Below are positions 15,496 to 23,180 of a stretch of DNA of 25,188 bases, one piece after another (position 1 is the first letter of the stretch; each line of letters opens with the position of its first letter). Location of the stretch: positions 1 to 25,188 of the forward strand of contig JAFUPG010000049.1 in NCBI GenBank assembly GCA_017481325.1, written 5' to 3'. The translations under genes were made by a program, and so were the position numbers. Source of the DNA: Oscillospiraceae bacterium (GTDB lineage: Bacteria; Bacillota_A; Clostridia; Oscillospirales; Oscillospiraceae). The notes under the pieces were generated by a model that was not told where the DNA came from, searched no databases, and saw only the letters and a program-made list of their open reading frames with translations.

Positions 15496-16464
15496 ATGAA
15501 AAAGACAAGTATGATGAAACTGATGTCCCTGATTATGGTGCTGGGACTGCTTTTGAGCCTGACGGCCTGCGCAGAGAAGGACGACGGCAAGTATACCATC
15601 GGCATCTGCCAGCTGGCGCCCCACGAGGCGCTGGATGCTGCTACCCAGGGCTTTAAGGATGCGGTGATTGCCGCTCTGGGCGAAGAGAACGTGACCTTCC
15701 TGGAGCAGAACGCTGCCGGCGAGAACAATATGTGCACCACCATTGTCAATGACTTCGTATCCAAGAAGGTTGACCTGATCATGGCCAACGCCACCGGCGC
15801 TCTTCAGGCCGCTGCCAATGCCACCCTGGAGATCCCCATTCTGGGCACCTCCATCACCGAGTACGGTGTCGCCCTTGGCCTGGAGAACTTCAACGGCACC
15901 GTAGGCGGCAATATCTCCGGCACCTCTGACCTGGCTCCTCTGGAGGATCAGGCGCAGATGATCCTGGATCTGGTACCCGATGCCAAGACCGTTGGCATGC
16001 TCTATTGCTCCGGCGAGCCCAACTCCGCCTATCAGGTTCAGGTGGTCAAGGCTTACCTGGAGGGCAAGGGCATCACCGTGGAGGATTATTCCTTCTCCGC
16101 ATCCTCCGATGTGGCCATCGTAGCAGCCGCAGCAGCCGCTGCCTGCGATGCCATCTACATCCCCACGGATAACACTGCCGCCACCTGCACCGAGACCATC
16201 AACAATGTGGTTCTGCCCACCAAGACCCCCATCATCGCCGGTGAGGCCGGTCTCTGCAGCGGCTGCGGCATTGCCACACTGTCCATCAGCTACTATGAGC
16301 TGGGCAAGCAGACCGGTGAAATGGCTGCCAAGATCCTCAAGGGCGAGGCCGACATCTCCCAGATGCCCATTGCCTATGATCCTAAGCCCGTGAAGAAGTA
16401 CAACGCAGCCCTTTGCGAGGAGCTGGGCATCCAGATCCCCGAGGGCTACGAGCCTCTGAGCTAA
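15496..16464 (+). CDS. ABC transporter substrate-binding lipoprotein (TrpX-like, COG2984 type)
   Basis: Binds a small molecule outside the membrane for the permease and ATPase encoded next. Lipoprotein signal with lipobox LTAC (Cys25). The mature part has the two-lobed ABC_sub_bind pattern: ICQLAPHEALDAATQGF near the start, DLIMANATGALQAA, LGTSITEY, PNSAYQ, YIPTDNT and PIIAGEAGLCSGCG. In streptococci related systems (TrpXYZ) are linked to tryptophan; in other Firmicutes the substrate is unproven, and here no Trp T-box is seen. The 322 residues are a normal length. The ATG follows GAAGAGGAGA. A strong hairpin separates it from the permease gene. Confidence 0.9.
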   Translation: MKKTSMMKLMSLIMVLGLLLSLTACAEKDDGKYTIGICQLAPHEALDAATQGFKDAVIAALGEENVTFLEQNAAGENNMCTTIVNDFVSKKVDLIMANATGALQAAANATLEIPILGTSITEYGVALGLENFNGTVGGNISGTSDLAPLEDQAQMILDLVPDAKTVGMLYCSGEPNSAYQVQVVKAYLEGKGITVEDYSFSASSDVAIVAAAAAAACDAIYIPTDNTAATCTETINNVVLPTKTPIIAGEAGLCSGCGIATLSISYYELGKQTGEMAAKILKGEADISQMPIAYDPKPVKKYNAALCEELGIQIPEGYEPLS

Positions 16465-16476
16465 ATCCTTAAAAAA

Positions 16477-16518
16477 ACATAACTGTGCCTCCGCATATTT
16501 GCGGAGACACAGTTATGT
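16477..16518. terminator. Long hairpin between binding protein and permease genes
   Basis: 19-bp arms with one C-A mismatch (16477-16495 and 16500-16518) around a TATT loop, 12 nt after the binding protein stop. An A tract precedes it, but a U tract is missing on the plus side. It probably causes partial termination or protects the upstream mRNA so the binding protein exceeds the membrane subunits. Confidence 0.7.
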
Positions 16519-16551
16519 TGTATCGTATAAATTTCAAACAGGAGACAAAAC

Positions 16552-17457
16552 ATGAATCTATCGGGACTTTTTAACGCCATGCCCGGTGCCGTGGCGCAGG
16601 GCATGATCTGGGGCATCATGGCCATCGGCGTTTATATCACCTTCAAAATTTTAGATCTGTCCGACCTGACCGTAGACGGCTCCATGGTCACAGGCATGGC
16701 GGTCTGCGCCATGCTTATGGCGGCAGGCTGGAATGCCTGGGCGGCCATGGGCGTAGCAATTCTGGCCGGTATGGCTACCGGCCTGGTGACGGGCATTTTC
16801 CATACGGTTTTGGGCATTCCAGCCATTCTCTCCGGCATTTTGACCCAGCTGATCCTCTGGTCTGCCAATCTGAAGATCATGGGCAAGGCCAATCAGGCGC
16901 TGCCCGCCAGAAATTTCCCCGTGCTGATCTCCCAGCTGTATCAATATAAGGCGCTGTGGATCCTGGCGCTGTTTTACATCGTGCTGATTCTGGTGCTCTA
17001 CTGGTTCTTCGGCACCAAATTCGGCACGGCCATCCGTGCCACCGGCTGCAACGAGAAAATGGCCAGAGCCCAGGGCATCAACACCAACCGCAACAAGGTT
17101 CTGGGCTTTGTGATCTCCAACGGCATCGTGGCGCTCTCCGGTGCGCTCCTGGCCCAGTACTCCGGCAAGGCGGACATCAACGACGGCAGAGGCGCCATTG
17201 TCATCGGCCTTGCGGCGGTGATCATCGGCGATGCCCTGGTGGGAAAGCTGTCTACCAATTTTATCGTCCGTCTGCTGGGCGTGATCCTGGGCGGCGTGGT
17301 GTACTATCTGGTCTACCAGACGGTGATCTTCCTGGGGCTGGACACGGATCTTTTGAAGATGTTCTCCGCCATTGTGGTGGCGATTTTCCTGGCCGCACCC
17401 CACCTGAAGAAGACCTACTTCTCCAAATCCGTCAAAAAGAGCAGGGAGGTGAAGTGA
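16552..17457 (+). CDS. ABC transporter permease (COG4120 type)
   Basis: Membrane subunit of the TrpX-like transporter. The 301 residues have about eight hydrophobic segments. Family-typical elements: an early GIMAIGVYITFKILDLSDLT followed by DGSMVTG, a central IRATGCNEKMARAQGIN that resembles the coupling region of branched-chain/ribose type permeases, and GKADINDGRGAIVIGLAAVIIGDAL. AGGAGA precedes the ATG. It ends one base before the ATPase start. Confidence 0.9.
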   Translation: MNLSGLFNAMPGAVAQGMIWGIMAIGVYITFKILDLSDLTVDGSMVTGMAVCAMLMAAGWNAWAAMGVAILAGMATGLVTGIFHTVLGIPAILSGILTQLILWSANLKIMGKANQALPARNFPVLISQLYQYKALWILALFYIVLILVLYWFFGTKFGTAIRATGCNEKMARAQGINTNRNKVLGFVISNGIVALSGALLAQYSGKADINDGRGAIVIGLAAVIIGDALVGKLSTNFIVRLLGVILGGVVYYLVYQTVIFLGLDTDLLKMFSAIVVAIFLAAPHLKKTYFSKSVKKSREVK

Positions 17458-17458
17458 G

Positions 17459-18253
17459 ATGCTGGAAATCAAAAATATCACCAAGATCTTCAATGCCGGT
17501 ACGGTCAATGAGAAGGTGGCCATCGACGGCCTCTCCCTGACCCTGAACGACGGCGACTTTGTTACCGTCATCGGCGGCAACGGCGCCGGCAAATCCACCC
17601 TCCAGAACCTCATCGCCGGTACCTACCTCCCCGACGGGGGCGAGATCCTCATCGACGGCACCAATGTGACCAGGCTGCCGGAGTTCAAGCGTGCCAAATA
17701 CATCGGCCGAGTGTTCCAGGACCCCATGGTGGGCACGGCGGCGGATATGTGGATCGAGGAAAATATGGCGCTGGCCAAGCAACGGGGCAAGCGCCGAGGT
17801 CTCTCCTGGTCCATCTCCCAGTCGGATCGGGAGGAGTTTAAAAAGCAGCTTTCCGTCCTGGGTCTGGAGCTGGAGAACCGCCTGTCTACCAAGGTGGGGC
17901 TGCTCTCCGGCGGTCAGCGTCAGGCCATTACCCTGCTTATGGCTGCCATGAACCACCCCAAGCTGCTGCTTTTAGACGAGCACACTGCCGCCCTGGACCC
18001 CAAAACCGCCGCAAAGGTGCTGGAGATCACCCAGCATCTGGTAGAGGCGGACAAGCTCACCACCCTTATGATCACCCACAATATGCGGGATGCCATTGCC
18101 ATCGGCAACCGCCTGATCATGATGAACAACGGCAAGATCATCTATGATATCAGCGGTGAGGAGAAGAAAAAACTCACCGTCTCTGCCCTTATGGATCTCT
18201 TCGCCCGGGCATCCGACGGCAATTTCGCCAACGACCGCATGCTTCTGGGCTGA
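17459..18253 (+). CDS. ABC transporter ATPase (COG1101 type)
   Basis: ATP-hydrolysing subunit for the preceding permease. Walker A GGNGAGKST (39-47), signature LLSGGQRQA (148-156), Walker B with the unusual LLLLDEHTAALDP (169-181), where Glu-His replaces the common Glu-Pro; I know this DEHTAALDP form as typical of the COG1101 group that pairs with COG2984 and COG4120, so it supports the grouping rather than signalling damage. Switch histidine in MITHNMRDA. GGGAGGTGA just upstream serves as the ribosome site. The operon ends with a strong terminator. Confidence 0.93.
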   Translation: MLEIKNITKIFNAGTVNEKVAIDGLSLTLNDGDFVTVIGGNGAGKSTLQNLIAGTYLPDGGEILIDGTNVTRLPEFKRAKYIGRVFQDPMVGTAADMWIEENMALAKQRGKRRGLSWSISQSDREEFKKQLSVLGLELENRLSTKVGLLSGGQRQAITLLMAAMNHPKLLLLDEHTAALDPKTAAKVLEITQHLVEADKLTTLMITHNMRDAIAIGNRLIMMNNGKIIYDISGEEKKKLTVSALMDLFARASDGNFANDRMLLG

Positions 18254-18259
18254 CAAATC

Positions 18260-18294
18260 GGAGAGCCGCTCTTTTTTCAAAAGAGCGGCTCTCC
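18260..18294 (+). terminator. Intrinsic terminator of the TrpX-like operon
   Basis: GGAGAGCCGCTCTTTT at 18260-18275 and its perfect complement at 18279-18294 with a 3-nt loop, 6 nt after the ATPase stop. The downstream base composition (TTTCG) gives only a short T run. Confidence 0.88.
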
Positions 18295-18323
18295 TTTCGA
18301 AATAACACGGCTTTGACAAGCAC

Positions 18324-18355
18324 AAAGGGGCTGCAGCGATGCTGCAGCCCCTTTT
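18324..18355 (-). terminator. Hairpin downstream of the secreted-protein pseudogene
   Basis: AAAGGGGCTGCAGC and its perfect complement (18324-18337, 18341-18354) around a 3-nt loop. It lies about 12 nt beyond the reconstructed stop of the minus-strand pseudogene. The same GGGCTGCAGCCC core occurs at about 15340-15352. Confidence 0.7.
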
Positions 18356-18365
18356 CGGCGGTATT

Positions 18366-19431
18366 TTATTTGCCAAAGCAGGCCACAGCGGCATCGCCGT
18401 AGTAAAGCACTGCACCATGGCGGCCAAATCAAGGTCATCAGAGGACAGGATGCTCTTTGCATAGGCTTCCACGCTGTAGCCGATCTGCCCACTGGCCGGT
18501 TGGTCGCCCACAAAGGCCACAAAGTAGTACATATCTCGCAAATTCACAGACTTGATCTTGCGGAAGGTCACCTGCAAACGGCCATCGGAGAGCTCCGTAA
18601 ACTCCGTAAGCCGGTCAATCTCCTGCCCTGCGGCATCATACACAGCCACGGCGGTGATGTCCTCTTTGGTGTAACCGTCTGCCAGGGTCAGCTTTACATT
18701 CAGTTCCGTCCGGTCAGCGAAGGCCACGGTAAAGCCCATGTTGGTGACCGCCGTAATGCTGCGGTCGTTTTCCACATAAGTTTTCACGTCCGTGAGCGCT
18801 TCGGACAGAGTCTGGGTGGTGTACTGCTGATAGGCCTCCATACCGGCATTGACCGGGCAATCGGCACGGCGGTTGAAATGCTTTTGCGCAGCGGCACCGT
18901 AGTTCAGCGCATCGATGAGCAGGGTATACAGCTTCGGCTGGAATTCGTATTCAAAGGTATCGTAGCACAGCTCCGCATAGGCCAGCACGGAATAGACATC
19001 CACCGTGGTGATGAACTCATAGCCCTCGTCGTCAAAGAAATGCAGCACGGCACGCAGCTCACTGCCCATTTCCACGGACTGAATTCCGGGAAGGCTGAAT
19101 ACCATTCGTGTAGCATCGGCATAGAGCTTGGTGCTGCAGAGGGTGCGGTAGGTGTCTCTGGTGTGGCCGTTTTTGGTACAGGTGGCAGTGACGGCATTTT
19201 GCAGTTGGGTGCTGCTGTGGGTGCAGCTGCATTCAAGCCAAAGTCCGGCATTTCGCCGGAGCCCTCCAGGGTCAGCAGACCGGTGACGGTGTTCAGCGTC
19301 CAGGAGATGTTCTCACCGACGGTGCCGCTGTAGACGGTGGTCTCCTCCGCCCATACCCCAAAGCTGCACAGGAACAGAACAGAAACCAATAAAAACAGGA
19401 CAAAACAGCTCTTCCACTTAAGATTTTTCAT
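18366..19431 (-). pseudogene. Secreted protein of unknown function, broken by two frameshifts
   Basis: The start is sound: promoter, AAAGGAGG, ATG at 19431 and a signal peptide ending VWAEE, then VGENISWTLNTVTG and LTLEGSGEMPDF, a short beta-type motif common in exported clostridial proteins. Around 19230-19250 the sensible reading shifts frame, continuing as LECSCTHSSTQLQN and KNGHTRDTYRTLC and then a long regular region (PGIQSVEMG to GYSVEAYAKS). At about 18408-18420 it shifts again: the expected ending AVLYYGDAAVACFGK and stop at 18366 are in the third frame, while the unshifted frame runs on as nonsense across the neighbouring ATPase gene. Both shifts have the same sense. Real decay or two sequencing errors are both possible; the intact remainder suggests the event is recent. 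Confidence 0.75.
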
Positions 19432-19472
19432 GGGAAAATCCTCCTTTCGGAAAATAACGTGCCCTTTTCTCT

Positions 19473-19501
19473 ATTGTATCACAAAGGAAGCTGCTACACA
19501 A
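19473..19501 (-). promoter_or_regulatory. Promoter of the secreted-protein pseudogene
   Basis: Minus strand: TTGTGT (19501-19496), 17-nt spacer, TACAAT (19478-19473), about 42 nt before the ATG at 19431. The promoter is still of good quality, so the broken gene may be transcribed. Confidence 0.65.
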
Positions 19502-19514
19502 GTAGAATAGAAAA

Positions 19515-19543
19515 ACTCCTCTGCACAAATGGGGCAGAGGAGT
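19515..19543 (-). terminator. Terminator of the ACT-NUDIX operon
   Basis: ACTCCTCTGC and its complement (19515-19524, 19534-19543) around a 9-nt loop, followed on the minus strand by TTTTTCT. There is also a T run on the plus side (from 19547), so it could work both ways. Confidence 0.85.
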
Positions 19544-19554
19544 CGATTTTTTTG

Positions 19555-20109
19555 CTACAGCGTTTTCAGCTTGTCGTTGAGTTTTTGGTAGATGGTCTCC
19601 CGCATCCATTTCTCCGAGGAGGCAGCCACCGCCTCTTCCAACGGAAACCAGCGGACGGCCTTATTTTCGTCGGGCTTATGGTGGATGGGCTGCGCAGGAT
19701 CGGCCTCCAGAAGATAGGTCACGTTCAAATGCAGGTGTGAGGAGAGAAATTTGCCCTTCTTCACATGGCCGTCCACGCAGAGGATCTCCATGGAGTAGAT
19801 CTCCTCGGAAACGGGGTGCACCTCTTCCAGGCCGCTCTCCTCACGGGCCTCCCGCAGAGCGGTCTGCAGCAGGTCACGCTCTCCGTCGCAGTGGCCGCCC
19901 AGCCAGCTCCAGGCATCGTAGAGGTTGTGGTAAGCCATCAGCACCTGGGTTCTGTCCGGGGAAACGATCCAGGCGGAGGCGCTCATATGGGCAGAGGGAT
20001 CTTCCCGGGTGTAAAGATCGCCGCCCATGCTCAGGCGGCGCAGGATCTCCGCCTTGTCGGCGGCCTCCTGTGCATTAAACGGGGTATAAGCTTTGATTTT
20101 CTCTATCAT
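19555..20109 (-). CDS. NUDIX hydrolase
   Basis: A 184-residue predicted hydrolase of nucleoside-diphosphate-linked compounds; substrate unknown. The Nudix box is at about 71-94, reading GGHCDGERDLLQTALREARE then ESGL, with the metal-binding REAREE core (Arg86, Glu87, Glu90, Glu91). The upstream glutamate of the textbook box is displaced by one position, as is common in the GGHCDG subgroup. A WSWLGGH approach and an N-terminal helical region (1-40) fit the ADP-ribose pyrophosphatase-like/isopentenyl isomerase-like NUDIX proteins of Firmicutes. It starts 12 nt after the ACT-domain gene and ends at a terminator. Confidence 0.9.
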   Translation of the reverse strand: MIEKIKAYTPFNAQEAADKAEILRRLSMGGDLYTREDPSAHMSASAWIVSPDRTQVLMAYHNLYDAWSWLGGHCDGERDLLQTALREAREESGLEEVHPVSEEIYSMEILCVDGHVKKGKFLSSHLHLNVTYLLEADPAQPIHHKPDENKAVRWFPLEEAVAASSEKWMRETIYQKLNDKLKTL

Positions 20110-20121
20110 GATTGCGCCTCT

Positions 20122-20565
20122 TTAGCCTGCCAGAATGTGGGCATCCAGCACACCCTCCACCTGCCGCACCTCCTGCAGCAGCTGCTCTGCGCTGCCCTGA
20201 AGCTGGCCGGTTTCGGCGGAAATACTGACGGAGGCGCTGCCGCCGGTGGGAACGGTCTGGTGGATGGTGAGTATATTTGCGCCGAATTGGGCAAAAATGC
20301 TAAGGATGGAGGAGAGCAGACCCCGCTCGTCCCGGAGCATGAACTGGAAGTTCAGAATTCTGCCGGACATCATGTTCCGGAAGGGCATAATGGCGTCCCG
20401 GTACTTATAGAAGGCGCTGCGGCTGATGCCGGTGGCACGGGCTGCATCGTGTACCGTGCTGGCTCGCCCTGTCTCCAGAAGCCGTTTTGCCTCTGCCACT
20501 TTCAGGAAGACCTCGGGTAAAGCTGAGGCTTCTACAATATAATATTTCGGATAATCTGTGTTCAT
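20122..20565 (-). CDS. ACT domain-containing protein (UPF0735/PheB-like)
   Basis: A 147-residue protein with an N-terminal helix-turn-helix-like part (about 10-60, with KRLLETGRASTVHDAARATGIS and RSAFYKYRDAI) and a C-terminal ACT domain (about 68-145, with DERGLLSSILSIFAQFGANI), the small-molecule-sensing fold of amino acid enzymes and regulators. This matches the UPF0735 group related to Bacillus PheB, whose members often lie near homoserine dehydrogenase; none is next to it here. I place the start at ATG 20565, with AGGAGG 6 nt upstream, not at 20595. First gene of a two-gene operon with the NUDIX hydrolase. Confidence 0.88.
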   Translation of the reverse strand: MNTDYPKYYIVEASALPEVFLKVAEAKRLLETGRASTVHDAARATGISRSAFYKYRDAIMPFRNMMSGRILNFQFMLRDERGLLSSILSIFAQFGANILTIHQTVPTGGSASVSISAETGQLQGSAEQLLQEVRQVEGVLDAHILAG

Positions 20566-20614
20566 GTCCGCCTCCTGTGCATAAATTGTGCGCATTTGTA
20601 TCTATACGAAAAAC

Positions 20615-20643
20615 ATTCTATCACAGCTGCTGCGGAAATGCAA
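20615..20643 (-). promoter_or_regulatory. Promoter of the ACT-NUDIX operon
   Basis: Minus strand: TTGCAT (20643-20638), 17-nt spacer, TAGAAT (20620-20615). A weaker plus-strand candidate for the divergent ytvI-like gene overlaps it: TTGTAT at 20596-20601, 17 nt, TATCAC at 20619-20624. Confidence 0.7.
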
Positions 20644-20664
20644 GGCAGGAAAGGAGAAAACCCC

Positions 20665-21720
20665 ATGAAAAAAATCTACCGCATACTGATCCTTGCGGTG
20701 CTCGGTGTGGCAGGCATCTGGTTGACGGTGCGTTTTGCGCTGCCTATCGGGCTGCCTTTTCTCTGCGGCTGGGGGCTGTGCCGTCTGGCAAGGCGACCTG
20801 CCGCAGCTCTGTGCCGAGTGGCAGGTCTGCCCCGCTGGCTCAGCAGCCTTTTGTGCGTGGGAGGGGTATTTTTGCTGCTGTGCGGCGGACTTTACCTCCT
20901 GGGCTATGTGCTGCTGCTGCGCCTGCAAAACCTGGCAAGCCGTCTGCCGGAGATGATCTCCGCCATGGAGCAGCCGGTGGAGGAACTCTATGGGCGTTTG
21001 CTCCGCCTGACAAGCCGCCTGCCCGATTCCGTATCCCATGCCGCCGAAGGCTGGGTGCAGGAGCTCTTTGCCGGTGGCAGCGGCATGGTGGAGAACCTCT
21101 CCCAGTGGCTGCTGGATCTGGTGGGACGGGTGTTATCCTGTCTGCCGGGGCTGTTTCTGTTTCTGCTGGCAACTTTACTGTCGGCGTATCTTTTTTCTAC
21201 CCGGGAGGAAAAGCTCCGTTCTTTTTTGCGCCGGCAGCTGCCGGAACCATGGAAAAATCGCCTGCGCTCCGGCGGCAGGCGGTTAAAAAGTACGCTGAAA
21301 AACTATTTCAAGGCGGAGCTGAAGCTCTGTTCCCTGACCTTTGGTCTTTTGGCAGTGGGGCTGTTTTTCATCCGGGATTTTTCCTTCACTGCCATTCCCA
21401 TCGCCCTGGCCATTGCCGTGGTGGATGCCCTGCCGGTCTTCGGCTCGGGCACGGTGCTGATCCCCTGGGCAGTGATCGCCTTTTTGCAGGGCAACAGCGC
21501 CGTGGCGCTGGGACTGCTGCTCCTTTACGCTGTGGCTGCCGTGGGCAGAGCCTTTCTGGAGCCCAAATTTCTGGGCAAGCAGATGGGGCTGGACCCTCTG
21601 GTAACACTGCTCTGCCTTTACGGCGGCTTCAAGCTCTTCGGGATTCCGGGGCTGATCCTGACTCCGATCCTCGCCATGGTTCTGCTGCAGCTTTATGACA
21701 GCTTTTCCGCTCCTGCCTGA
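20665..21720 (+). CDS. AI-2E family / YtvI-like membrane protein
   Basis: A 351-residue polytopic membrane protein of the AI-2E transporter (UPF0118) family; the overall layout matches YtvI, a sporulation-associated member in Bacillus and Clostridia. Two N-terminal hydrophobic segments (about 5-40) are followed by further ones at about 55-90, then a soluble amphipathic region (about 90-150), a membrane segment around 155-180, and a C-terminal bundle from about 215 containing the family-typical ALAIAVVDALPVFGSG and VLIPWAV, then LEPKFLGKQMGLDPL. The start is ATG 20665, with GAAAGGAG upstream; the frame is open back to 20596 but without a ribosome site. Its last 28 nt overlap the end of the convergent MocR-type gene. 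A transported substrate cannot be inferred. Confidence 0.85.
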   Translation: MKKIYRILILAVLGVAGIWLTVRFALPIGLPFLCGWGLCRLARRPAAALCRVAGLPRWLSSLLCVGGVFLLLCGGLYLLGYVLLLRLQNLASRLPEMISAMEQPVEELYGRLLRLTSRLPDSVSHAAEGWVQELFAGGSGMVENLSQWLLDLVGRVLSCLPGLFLFLLATLLSAYLFSTREEKLRSFLRRQLPEPWKNRLRSGGRRLKSTLKNYFKAELKLCSLTFGLLAVGLFFIRDFSFTAIPIALAIAVVDALPVFGSGTVLIPWAVIAFLQGNSAVALGLLLLYAVAAVGRAFLEPKFLGKQMGLDPLVTLLCLYGGFKLFGIPGLILTPILAMVLLQLYDSFSAPA

Positions 21721-23108
21721 AAGCGCTCCAATATTTCTGCCAGAGTGGCAAGGGCGTGGGGCAGGTGATCGGTGTCCAGACAGGCATAGTTGAAGATCAT
21801 CACCCCACGGGAGTGGGGGCTGCGCTCATAATCGCTGAGAAAGCGGAGATCCAGCCCTTGCTCCCTTGCTTTTTGCCGCAGCAAGCTGTCTGCTGCCACG
21901 GGAGGCAGATGGAGCAAAAAATGGGTTCCGGCGCTCTCCTCCTCCACAGTGCAGCGCCCCCAAAGAGGGCTGCTGCGCAGCAGGCTGAGGATCTTGACAC
22001 GCTTGTCACGAAATCGCTTTTTCAGCCGGTTCAGGTGCTTCTCATAGCTGCCGGAGGCAATAAAATCTGCCAGGGTGTACTGCTCAAAGGCAGGCACGGC
22101 GCAGGAGTAAAAGCCCAGCTTTTCCTCCCACAGCCCCAGCAGCGAGGTGGGGAGGCATACATAGCTGATGCGCAGAGAGGGGGCAATGGTCTGGGAAAAG
22201 CTGCTGATATAGATCACCTTCTGCGCCCGATCCAGTGAGAACAGAGGCGGCACAGGATTGCCACGGTGGCGCAGCTCGCTGTCATAGTCGTCCTCAATGA
22301 TCCAGCGATCCTCCCTTTCCTCCGCCCAGGCTAGCAGCTCCATGCGGCGGCGAATGGGCATGACAATGCCCGTGGGGTAGTGGTGGGCAGGGGAGATGTG
22401 GGCGATCTGCGCCCCGCTCTGCCGCAGCGCCGTCTCCTGCATGCCCTGGCGATCCAGGGGAATGTGGCGAAGGAAAAGCTCATTGGCCTCATAGACCCGG
22501 CGGAGCTTGCTGTAACAGGGGTCCTCCAGGGCATAGATGCTCTGCCGTCCCAGAAGCTGGGCCAGAAGGCCGTAGAGATGTTCATTGCCTGCACCGATGA
22601 TGATCTGGTGGGGCGACACCTGCATGCCCCGGAAGCGGTAGAGATGGGTGGCAATGGCTTCACGCAGTTCTCTGACTCCACGGTAGTCCACCCGGTGCAG
22701 CAGAGATTCGCCTCTGGTGCTGATCACCTCCCGCATGGTCTTTGCCCAGACCGACAGGGGAAAGGGCAGGTCGCCGCCCCGTCCGCCGCTGAGATCCAGC
22801 AGCGCAGGCTTCGTCTCCTCTGCCTCCTGCAGAAGGGGAGGAAGCTCCTGCGTCTTTCCCATAGCACCGATGGCACAGACGTACACACCGCTGCGCTCCC
22901 TGGCATAGGCATAGCCCTCGGCAATGAGCTGGGCATAGGCGGTCTCCACGGTCACAATGCTCACGCCCAAATTGGCGCTGAGGCTGCGCTTGGAGGGCAG
23001 ACGGCTTCCGGCCGGCAGCTTGCCCGAACGGATATCCTCCCGAATATGGGTGTACAGGGCAGTGTATAAACTGCTGCCCTTTTCTTTTTCCAATGTATAA
23101 GTCAGCAT
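21693..23108 (-). CDS. MocR/PdxR-type GntR regulator lacking the PLP lysine
   Basis: A 471-residue regulator: GntR-type winged helix at about 5-75 (with SRLPSKRSLSANLGVSIVTV), a linker, then a type I aminotransferase-like domain (about 105-470). Most cofactor-pocket landmarks remain: GAGNEHLYG, EDPCYSKLR, ISPAHHYPTG and the aspartate/tyrosine of IIEDDYDSE (about 271-279). However, the position that normally holds the Schiff-base lysine (FSK) reads SSFSQTIAPSLR; Gln306 is encoded by CAG at 22193-22191. The protein therefore should not form the usual internal aldimine with PLP. It is divergent from an ECF S component gene, as PdxR-type regulators often are from vitamin B6 genes. The start is ATG 23108 with GGAGG upstream; an in-frame extension to 23201 runs through the intergenic region. 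Confidence 0.9.
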   Translation of the reverse strand: MLTYTLEKEKGSSLYTALYTHIREDIRSGKLPAGSRLPSKRSLSANLGVSIVTVETAYAQLIAEGYAYARERSGVYVCAIGAMGKTQELPPLLQEAEETKPALLDLSGGRGGDLPFPLSVWAKTMREVISTRGESLLHRVDYRGVRELREAIATHLYRFRGMQVSPHQIIIGAGNEHLYGLLAQLLGRQSIYALEDPCYSKLRRVYEANELFLRHIPLDRQGMQETALRQSGAQIAHISPAHHYPTGIVMPIRRRMELLAWAEEREDRWIIEDDYDSELRHRGNPVPPLFSLDRAQKVIYISSFSQTIAPSLRISYVCLPTSLLGLWEEKLGFYSCAVPAFEQYTLADFIASGSYEKHLNRLKKRFRDKRVKILSLLRSSPLWGRCTVEEESAGTHFLLHLPPVAADSLLRQKAREQGLDLRFLSDYERSPHSRGVMIFNYACLDTDHLPHALATLAEILERFQAGAEKLS

Positions 23109-23121
23109 GGTGTTCCTCCAT

Positions 23122-23166
23122 CTGGTCTTATTAAAAATACTTTTTCTGGTACTTTTTATCATACCA
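23122..23166. promoter_or_regulatory. Likely MocR operator in the divergent intergenic region
   Basis: CTGGT occurs at 23122-23126 and again at 23146-23150, 24 bp apart, and the second copy forms a dyad with TACCA at 23162-23166 (TGGTA-N10-TACCA). Repeated half-sites over about 45 bp are the usual layout for MocR regulators. The array ends 8 nt before the -10 box of the ECF gene, covering the -35 region. Confidence 0.5.
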
Positions 23167-23174
23167 ATTTGCAG

Positions 23175-23180
23175 TATAAT
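23175..23180 (+). promoter_or_regulatory. -10 box of the ECF operon, activator-dependent promoter suspected
   Basis: TATAAT at 23175-23180 with only CTTTTT/TTTTTA at the -35 distance. A good -10 with a poor -35 next to repeated half-sites suggests activation by the divergent regulator. The ATG at 23218 lies about 31 nt after the predicted start. Confidence 0.55.

Noticed and set aside
17623..18253. DEHTAALDP in the second ATPase as a broken Walker B
   Set aside because: The catalytic glutamate is present; this form is the norm for the COG1101 ATPases that pair with this permease and binding protein type.
17972..18365. Minus-strand C-terminal part of the frame that runs through the pseudogene into the ATPase gene
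   Set aside because: It lies antisense to a complete ATPase gene, crosses two terminator hairpins, and loses all similarity to the upstream part; it is read-through after a frameshift.
20487..21698. A 403-codon plus-strand frame overlapping the ytvI-like gene
   Set aside because: The composition is Arg/Pro/Cys-rich and featureless; the alternative frame gives a clean polytopic membrane protein with family motifs and a good ribosome site.
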